A stretch of DNA of 5,160 nucleotides from Dehalococcoidia bacterium (lineage in GTDB: Bacteria; Chloroflexota; Dehalococcoidia; UBA3495; JAAXIE01): positions 1 to 5,160 of the forward strand of contig JAAXIE010000139.1 in the NCBI GenBank assembly GCA_012270525.1, given 5' to 3'. The notes under the pieces are model-generated. The model saw nothing but the letters and a program-made list of their open reading frames with translations. It made no database searches and was not told the DNA's origin. Both the position numbers and the translations under genes were made by a program. How positions within the stretch are numbered: position 1 is the stretch's first letter; every line of letters begins with the position of its first letter. Positions 1-3,951 of the stretch are shown here, piece after piece.

Positions 1-423
1 CAGTCCAACAGCGGTTTCTCGGTGTTCCGCGGCCCCACCGTCGTCCTCAGTTGGGTCCTGCTGATGAGCAACATGTCGGAACTGTTCCCCAACCTGCGCT
101 GGGCCTTCATCGAGGCCTCATCCCAATGGGTCCCCTGGATTTACAAGGAAGTGGAGAACCGCTACAAGACCTCCGGCCGTGATTTCCCCGACGACCTGTT
201 CGGCTCCAAGAAGGTCTACGTGACCTGCGAGACCCACGACGACCTCCCCTGGGTGTTGAAGTACGCTGGCGAGGACAGCTTGGTGGTGGGCACCGACTAC
301 GGCCATCTCGACCCCTCCAGCGACACCAACGCCATTCTGGCCTTCCAGCAACTTGAGGAGATCGGCCCCGAGTCCAAGGAGCGCATCCTCCACCACAACC
401 CCAAGCGCCTCTACGCCCTCTAG
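1..423 (+). CDS. Amidohydrolase family 2 (PF04909-type) protein, C-terminal 140 codons only
   Basis: This gene enters from the left edge; its start and N-terminal metal-binding region are outside the window. Reading frame 1 is open from base 1 and ends at TAG 421-423. The GTG at 22-24 is an internal valine codon, because the residues before it (QSNSGFS) also match the downstream paralogue. Visible landmarks are FIEASSQWVPW (a conserved Glu on a beta-strand), GTDYGHLDPSS (the GSDxPHxDG-like motif carrying the catalytic/metal Asp of this superfamily) and the closing HNPKRLYAL (the usual NAxRLYGL end). It is 126/140 identical (90%) to the last 140 residues of the gene at 720-1829, with no gaps. 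Family members are TIM-barrel metal enzymes, either hydrolases or non-oxidative decarboxylases such as ACMSD, gamma-resorcylate decarboxylase and LigW. The substrate cannot be inferred. A strong terminator begins 22 nt after the stop, so this gene ends its transcription unit. Confidence 0.9.
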   Translation, partial: QSNSGFSVFRGPTVVLSWVLLMSNMSELFPNLRWAFIEASSQWVPWIYKEVENRYKTSGRDFPDDLFGSKKVYVTCETHDDLPWVLKYAGEDSLVVGTDYGHLDPSSDTNAILAFQQLEEIGPESKERILHHNPKRLYAL

Positions 424-444
424 TTCGTGGCTCAGGTCAGGCAA

Positions 445-482
445 GAGAAAGAGGCCCCCGTGATTCGGGGGCCTCTTTCTCC
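445..482 (+). terminator. Strong rho-independent terminator after the first amidohydrolase
   Basis: A perfect 16-bp inverted repeat (445-460 with 466-481) encloses a 5-nt loop, TGATT. The core is GGCCCCCG/CGGGGGCC. The outer part of the stem pairs an A-rich 5' arm (AGAAAGAG) with a T-rich 3' arm (CTCTTTCT), so the U tract lies largely inside the stem. That symmetry would let it act in both directions. It starts 22 nt after the stop codon and separates the two paralogues. Confidence 0.9.
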
Positions 483-605
483 TCTGGCCCATGCAAGCTG
501 AGGTCAAGCCGCGGGACTGTTCGGGTCGCGGCGCCCCCAATTCATCCCTACTGGCAGGAGCATGCTGGATACCGCAGCCTCAGCCCCGCTCCGACACGAC
601 CAAAC

Positions 606-634
606 TTGAAAGCGTCGACGATTCCCATTATGCT
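606..634 (+). promoter_or_regulatory. Candidate sigma-70-type promoter for the second amidohydrolase
   Basis: TTGAAA (606-611, 5/6 match to TTGACA) and TATGCT (629-634, 4/6 match to TATAAT) are separated by exactly 17 bp. Transcription would start near 641 and give a leader of about 80 nt before the ATG at 720. The position, after a strong terminator and before a gene with a good ribosome binding site, supports the call; the -10 match is only moderate. I see no clear operator or riboswitch in the rest of the 424-719 gap. A 5-bp hairpin (GAGCC/GGCTC, 675-689) lies in the leader and is too short to interpret. Confidence 0.45.
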
Positions 635-705
635 CGCCTCTCCAAGGCCTCAGAAGTTCTAGGAGAACAGCCCTGAGCCATTGCGGCTCCCATTGCAATA
701 GGAGC

Positions 706-712
706 AAGGAGG
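706..712 (+). promoter_or_regulatory. Ribosome binding site for the amidohydrolase at 720
   Basis: AAGGAGG lies 7 nt before the ATG at 720-722, a near-perfect Shine-Dalgarno at optimal spacing. It fixes the start codon of the 369-aa protein. Confidence 0.85.
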
Positions 713-719
713 CACAGTT

Positions 720-1829
720 ATGACAACACAGGTCAAACTGCAGGTCATCGACGCCGATGCCCATGTGGTGGAAACCGAACGCACATGGGACTATCTGGAG
801 CCGTCAGAGCAGAGGTACCGGCCCTTGCTCTATACCTCGCCCGACAGAAGCGTCAGCGATTACTGGCTCATCAATGGCGAACTTGGCCGGCCATATTTCC
901 CGCCCCTCAGCGAGCAGAAGATCGAGCAGATTTCCCAGAACGCAGGCCGGGCCATGGGTACACCCAAAGAGGCCCGCGAGATGAACGACATACAGATGCG
1001 CCTCGACCATATGGACGAGCTTGGCGTCGACGTCCAGGTCCTCCACAACACCATCTGGCTCGAGACCGTCACCACTTGGCCTGACACTCAAGCCGCCCTG
1101 TGCCGTTCCTGGAACAAGTGGCTTGCCGACATCTGGAAGCAGGACAAGGGTCGCCTCCGCTGGTCCTGTGTGGTGCCCGACCTCATGGTCGACGAGGCTA
1201 TCAACCAGATCCGCTTCGCCAAGGAGAACGGGGCCGTGGCCGTTTGCATGAAGCCCCTGGAAGGCGACCGCCTCCTGACCGACCCCTATTTCCATCCCAT
1301 CTTCGCCGAAGCCGAACGCCTCGATATGGCCATGGCCATCCACATCGCCAACGGAAACCGGCGCAACGTCCGCCTCTGGACATCCACGCCAGCTCCGGGC
1401 GAAGGCCAGTCCAACTCCGGCTTCTCCGTGTTCCGCGGCCCCACCGTCGTACTCAGCTGGGTCCTGCTCATGAGCAACATGTCGGAACTGTTCCCCAACC
1501 TGCGCTGGGGTTTCATCGAGGCCTCATCCCAGTGGGTCCCCTGGATATACAAGGAGGTCGAGAACCGCTACAAGACCTCCGGCCGTGATTTCTCCGACGA
1601 CCTCTTCGGGTCCAAGAAGGTCTACGTCACCTGCGAGACCCACGACGACCTGCCATGGGTCCTCAAATACGCTGGCCCGAACAGTCTGGTCATCGGCACC
1701 GACTACGGCCACCTCGACCCTTCCAGCGACACCAACGCCATCCTCGCCTTCCAGGGGATGGACGAAATCAGCCCCGACGACAAGGAGCGCATCCTCTGCC
1801 ACAACCCCAAGGCCCTCTACGGTCTGTAG
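720..1829 (+). CDS. Amidohydrolase family 2 (metal-dependent TIM-barrel hydrolase/decarboxylase), complete
   Basis: A complete protein of 369 aa, a normal length for amidohydrolase-2 proteins. The ATG is set by an AAGGAGG site 7 nt upstream. Landmarks: the N-terminal IDADAHVVE (D11, D13, H15, E18), where the usual HxH is replaced by DxH; a strand ending CMKP (K178); MAIHIA with H208, the expected third metal ligand; FIEASSQW (E267); GTDYGHLD with D328, the conserved catalytic/metal Asp; and the C-terminal NPKALYGL. By analogy with gamma-resorcylate decarboxylase (Glu, His, His, Asp ligands), D13, H15, H208 and D328 could hold one divalent metal (inference). No signal peptide or membrane segment is seen, so it is probably cytoplasmic. 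It is the tandem paralogue of the gene ending at 423 and has its own promoter-like sequence. It ends 41 nt from the stop of the convergent minus-strand operon. Aromatic-acid decarboxylation or hydrolysis are both possible; the substrate is unknown. Confidence 0.93.
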   Translation: MTTQVKLQVIDADAHVVETERTWDYLEPSEQRYRPLLYTSPDRSVSDYWLINGELGRPYFPPLSEQKIEQISQNAGRAMGTPKEAREMNDIQMRLDHMDELGVDVQVLHNTIWLETVTTWPDTQAALCRSWNKWLADIWKQDKGRLRWSCVVPDLMVDEAINQIRFAKENGAVAVCMKPLEGDRLLTDPYFHPIFAEAERLDMAMAIHIANGNRRNVRLWTSTPAPGEGQSNSGFSVFRGPTVVLSWVLLMSNMSELFPNLRWGFIEASSQWVPWIYKEVENRYKTSGRDFSDDLFGSKKVYVTCETHDDLPWVLKYAGPNSLVIGTDYGHLDPSSDTNAILAFQGMDEISPDDKERILCHNPKALYGL

Positions 1830-1870
1830 AAGCCCTTGCCACCCGTCGATCGAAAGAAGGCTCGAAGCAG

Positions 1871-2618
1871 CTATTGCGACGGGAACCGAGACGTGGGCAC
1901 CACCTCGTACTCCACGACCGTGTGTTCTGAGTCAAGGATTTCCGTGTCGCCGTTCACGGAGTAGATGGCCTGCCGGTGAATCAGTGGCCTATCGGTGGTG
2001 TACTCCAGTTCCCAGCGAAGTGTGTCGCTGCTTCGAAAACACCACGCTGGCACTGCCATTCAGGGTTCGATGCCCCTTCACTGTGTAGCCTTCGGTTCCC
2101 GCCCGCACAGGCGCCCCCCAAACCGACGCCATCCAGCCCGTGATGGAACCGTAGTCCTCCCCCATCGGGGTATCCCACGTTGTATCGGCTAGCAGGTCAG
2201 TGGACCGGATGTTGCCATCCCGGTACACGACTATTCCCAGTTGGGTCCCGCTCTCCGACTTGACTTCGGTGACTGCCTCGGTCCCCACACCCTCCGCACC
2301 CACTTTAATCCGCGTGTCGTGGATGACGGTGTGCGGGTGTTGGGCACCCTCCTTGAGGGGCACCCGTGGCTCTCGCTGCCATTCCTTCACCCTGTAGTAG
2401 AGCACTTGGCCTGGCAGACCGTTCAAAAGGGCATCCAACTCTTGCTTCGCCGTAGTGCTCATCGCGGCTGCAGTTGCCGGGCCACTGCCTCCTACGTACG
2501 TAAGGAGCAGCCACATGACAAGCCCTAGCAGGGCAGCGATTCCAAGGGCTCCCAACACGACCCAAATCGTGCGAGAACCCTGTCCCCGGAGTGTTATATG
2601 TAGGCGGGGTCCAGGCAA
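1871..2618 (-). CDS. Single-pass membrane-anchored protein of unknown function, reading frame interrupted by a 1-base frameshift
   Basis: I do not recognise this protein. As sequenced it reads 209 aa from 2618 to a stop at 1989. The real C-terminus appears to lie in another frame (1871-2035). Removing one A from the AAAA at 2036-2039 (TTTT in the mRNA sense) joins F194 to RSSDTLRWELEY and gives a continuous 248-aa protein ending at TAG 1871-1873. Visible features: a basic N-terminus (R5, R11, R16), one hydrophobic helix at about residues 17-41 (WVVLGALGIAALLGLVMWLL), and then a polar, probably beta-rich domain outside the membrane with repeats of the VVYRDGN and LEYTTDRPLIHRQAIY kind. No lipobox or peptidoglycan anchor is seen. 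The start is TTG (2616-2618), the first candidate after an in-frame stop, with no clear Shine-Dalgarno; translation may be coupled to the gene 21 nt upstream. GTG at about codon 21 is an unlikely alternative because it falls inside the helix. It is last in the operon. The break may be a sequencing error, a recent mutation or a functional shift. Confidence 0.6.
2036..2039 (-). other. Probable frameshift site (extra base in a 4-nt homopolymer)
   Basis: On the coding strand the sequence is GTGGTGTTTTCGAAGC. Reading three Ts instead of four joins the 5' frame (ends 1989) to the 3' frame (1871-2035) without a stop and restores a 248-aa protein. The 3' frame after the junction (RSSDTLRWELEYTTD onward) has the same charged, beta-like character as the domain before it. 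The unshifted tail (SKQRHTSLGTGVHHR) does not look like a natural C-terminus. Confidence 0.6.
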
Positions 2619-2639
2619 CCAGACCCGCTGCCCGCAGCC

Positions 2640-3305
2640 CTAATAGGCCGCCACCGCCGCCCGGCAGCACTCCACATCCTGGTCGTCGGTGCCACCGCTC
2701 ACTCCCACAGCCCCCACAATGTTGGGAGTGTCCAACACCGGCAGACCCCCAGCCACGGCGATGATCTTCCCCTGCGACGAAACGATCATGCTCTGGAACC
2801 AGCTCTGGCTGGCCGTGGCAGCCAGTTGGGCCGTGGGCACCTGGAAGGTGGCGGCCGTGTAGGCCTTGTTGACCGCGATATCCACGCTCATGGGGCGGGC
2901 TTGGTCCATGCGCCCGAACGCGATGAGACGTCCCCCCTCGTCGACCACGGCCACGCTAACCGCTATATCCAACTCCCGGGCCTTGGCGTGCCCTGCCTGG
3001 ATCATGGTGATGGCCCGGTCGATGGGTACAGGCATGGGTTCCCCTTTCGTACGGCGGTAGAAGTCCGCGTTCTTGTCGATGTAGTTGCGCCACCTCTCTG
3101 GAACGTCAATGTCCAGAAAGATGGCCTCAACGGGACACACCAGGGCGCACTGCTCGCAGGCGATGCATATTTCGGGGTCGATGAAATACTGGTCGTCGTT
3201 ATCTGTGCTGTGAATGCAGTCGACGGGGCACACCTCAAGGCAGGTGGCGTCCTTGACTCCAACGCACGGCTCGGCGATGACGTAGGCTGAGAACTGGGAT
3301 GTCAT
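2640..3305 (-). CDS. 7Fe-type ferredoxin (FdxA-like) fused to a GlcG/HbpS (DUF336) domain
   Basis: A 221-aa two-domain protein. Residues 1 to about 86 form a whole ferredoxin resembling the 7Fe FdxA of actinobacteria and Azotobacter FdI. The cysteines are C14-x7-C22-x3-C26-P-x2-C30 and C47-x2-C50-x2-C53-x3-C57-P, followed by the family's VPERWxxYIxxNA tail. By alignment with FdI, C14, C22 and C57 would bind a [3Fe-4S] cluster and C26, C47, C50 and C53 a [4Fe-4S] cluster. Residues about 90-221 form a complete GlcG/HbpS-like domain: a helix with GHAKAREL, SVAVVDEGG, FGRMDQA, then NKAYTAATFQVPT and the signature AVAGGLPV...VGAVGVSGGTDDQD. That family includes heme-binding HbpS and the PduO C-terminal domain. 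No signal peptide is seen, so it is likely a cytoplasmic electron-transfer protein with a cofactor- or ligand-binding module. The ATG at 3303-3305 follows an AGAGGA that overlaps the stop of the upstream RdhA-like gene (8-nt gap). The partner enzyme is inferred, not shown. Confidence 0.9.
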   Translation of the reverse strand: MTSQFSAYVIAEPCVGVKDATCLEVCPVDCIHSTDNDDQYFIDPEICIACEQCALVCPVEAIFLDIDVPERWRNYIDKNADFYRRTKGEPMPVPIDRAITMIQAGHAKARELDIAVSVAVVDEGGRLIAFGRMDQARPMSVDIAVNKAYTAATFQVPTAQLAATASQSWFQSMIVSSQGKIIAVAGGLPVLDTPNIVGAVGVSGGTDDQDVECCRAAVAAY

Positions 3306-3309
3306 GTGT

Positions 3310-3315
3310 TCCTCT
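3310..3315 (-). promoter_or_regulatory. Ribosome binding site of the ferredoxin-GlcG gene, overlapping the upstream stop codon
   Basis: Read on the minus strand, AGAGGA overlaps the TAG (3314-3316) of the preceding gene and lies 4 nt before the ATG at 3303-3305. The arrangement supports translational coupling and fixes the start. Confidence 0.6.
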
Positions 3316-3946
3316 ATGCGACGGGAGGGTCGGGCTCCAAGGGCAACTCGGTGAGAATGGGGTCACTGAGATGTATCCAGCCCTTCTTGCCAGCGGCTGA
3401 AAAATGCCCGTCGGCACCCGGGCGACCCAACCCTGCGGCTTCCCCCACCTTCACCGGATCGGCACCACCGAAACTGGCCCGGTAGCCCAACTCCCGTATG
3501 TAGGCAGCCAGGTTGAAGCTGACCAGGTTGCCTTCCAGGCTCGCCACCCGGCCCGCCATGCCCTCGGTGCTGCTGGGGTCGTGGTCCGTCTGCACCCCGC
3601 AGATGATGACGTGCGGGTAGTCCCGCACTATCTCTTCGGCTGACCGCTGGCCCTGACCATCGCGCAATTCGTCGGGACGCACGTGTCCGGGCTGCAGCCG
3701 GATGATGCCCACCATGTCGACCCCCAGCCAGACCCCCAACTCCTTCATGTTGGCGGTCATGCCAGCGAGATCGGGCACCTCGGTCTTCACCGGGTATACC
3801 GCCCCCTCAGGCGCGGAACGTATCGCGGCCGACAGGTCGTTGCCGGGGTCGGACAGGGGACGGTTGACGAACCTGTCCCACAGAGGGTCTTTGTCCCGGA
3901 AGCCGAACAACCGGCCCAGTATGCCTTTGGACTCCAGCGGGGCCAT
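3314..3946 (-). CDS. Short reductive-dehalogenase-like protein: corrinoid-binding-type domain without Fe-S clusters
   Basis: A 210-aa paralogue of the N-terminal and corrinoid-binding part of the gene just upstream. Shared landmarks in order: KDPL near the N-terminus (19-22), a helix leading to LGVDMVGI (74-81; LGADIVGI-like in the paralogue), RDYPHVIICGV (108-118), LAAYIRELGYRA (146-157), AAGLGRPGADG (170-180) against AGLGEMGRNG, and IHLSDPILTELPL (191-203) against IHLSSPILTDMPL. It then stops, 7 residues after the point where the paralogue would run on to its first Fe-S cysteine. It has one cysteine (C116) and no cluster motif. There is no room for a lost Fe-S domain, because the ferredoxin gene starts 8 nt later; the protein therefore ends at a domain boundary rather than by a frameshift. 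The ATG at 3944-3946 is 5 nt after the upstream stop with no clear Shine-Dalgarno, so coupled translation is likely. No signal peptide or TAT motif. It could be a corrinoid carrier, an enzyme subunit using Fe-S clusters in trans, or a degenerate copy. Confidence 0.85.
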   Translation of the reverse strand: MAPLESKGILGRLFGFRDKDPLWDRFVNRPLSDPGNDLSAAIRSAPEGAVYPVKTEVPDLAGMTANMKELGVWLGVDMVGIIRLQPGHVRPDELRDGQGQRSAEEIVRDYPHVIICGVQTDHDPSSTEGMAGRVASLEGNLVSFNLAAYIRELGYRASFGGADPVKVGEAAGLGRPGADGHFSAAGKKGWIHLSDPILTELPLEPDPPVA

Positions 3947-3951
3947 GAAGA

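Noticed and set aside
22..24. GTG as the start of a short 133-aa protein
   Set aside because: It is an internal valine: the seven codons before it match the downstream paralogue exactly at the protein level.
491..676. Plus-strand frame of 61 codons between the two amidohydrolases
   Set aside because: No Shine-Dalgarno and no recognisable protein character; it overlaps the candidate promoter and lies between the terminator and the next gene.
804..1343. Long antisense frame (179 codons) opposite the amidohydrolase
   Set aside because: It mirrors the codon positions of a clearly conserved gene; long antisense frames are expected in GC-rich coding DNA. The frames at 118-540 and 1524-1802 minus are the same kind of shadow.
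1842..1883. Inverted repeat CCCGTCG/CGACGGG between the convergent genes as a shared terminator
   Set aside because: Only 7 bp with a 28-nt loop and no T tract; it also runs into the coding end of the minus-strand gene. Too weak to call.
2826..3290. Plus-strand frame (154 codons) opposite the ferredoxin-GlcG gene
   Set aside because: The minus-strand frame has unmistakable ferredoxin and GlcG motifs; this is its antisense shadow.
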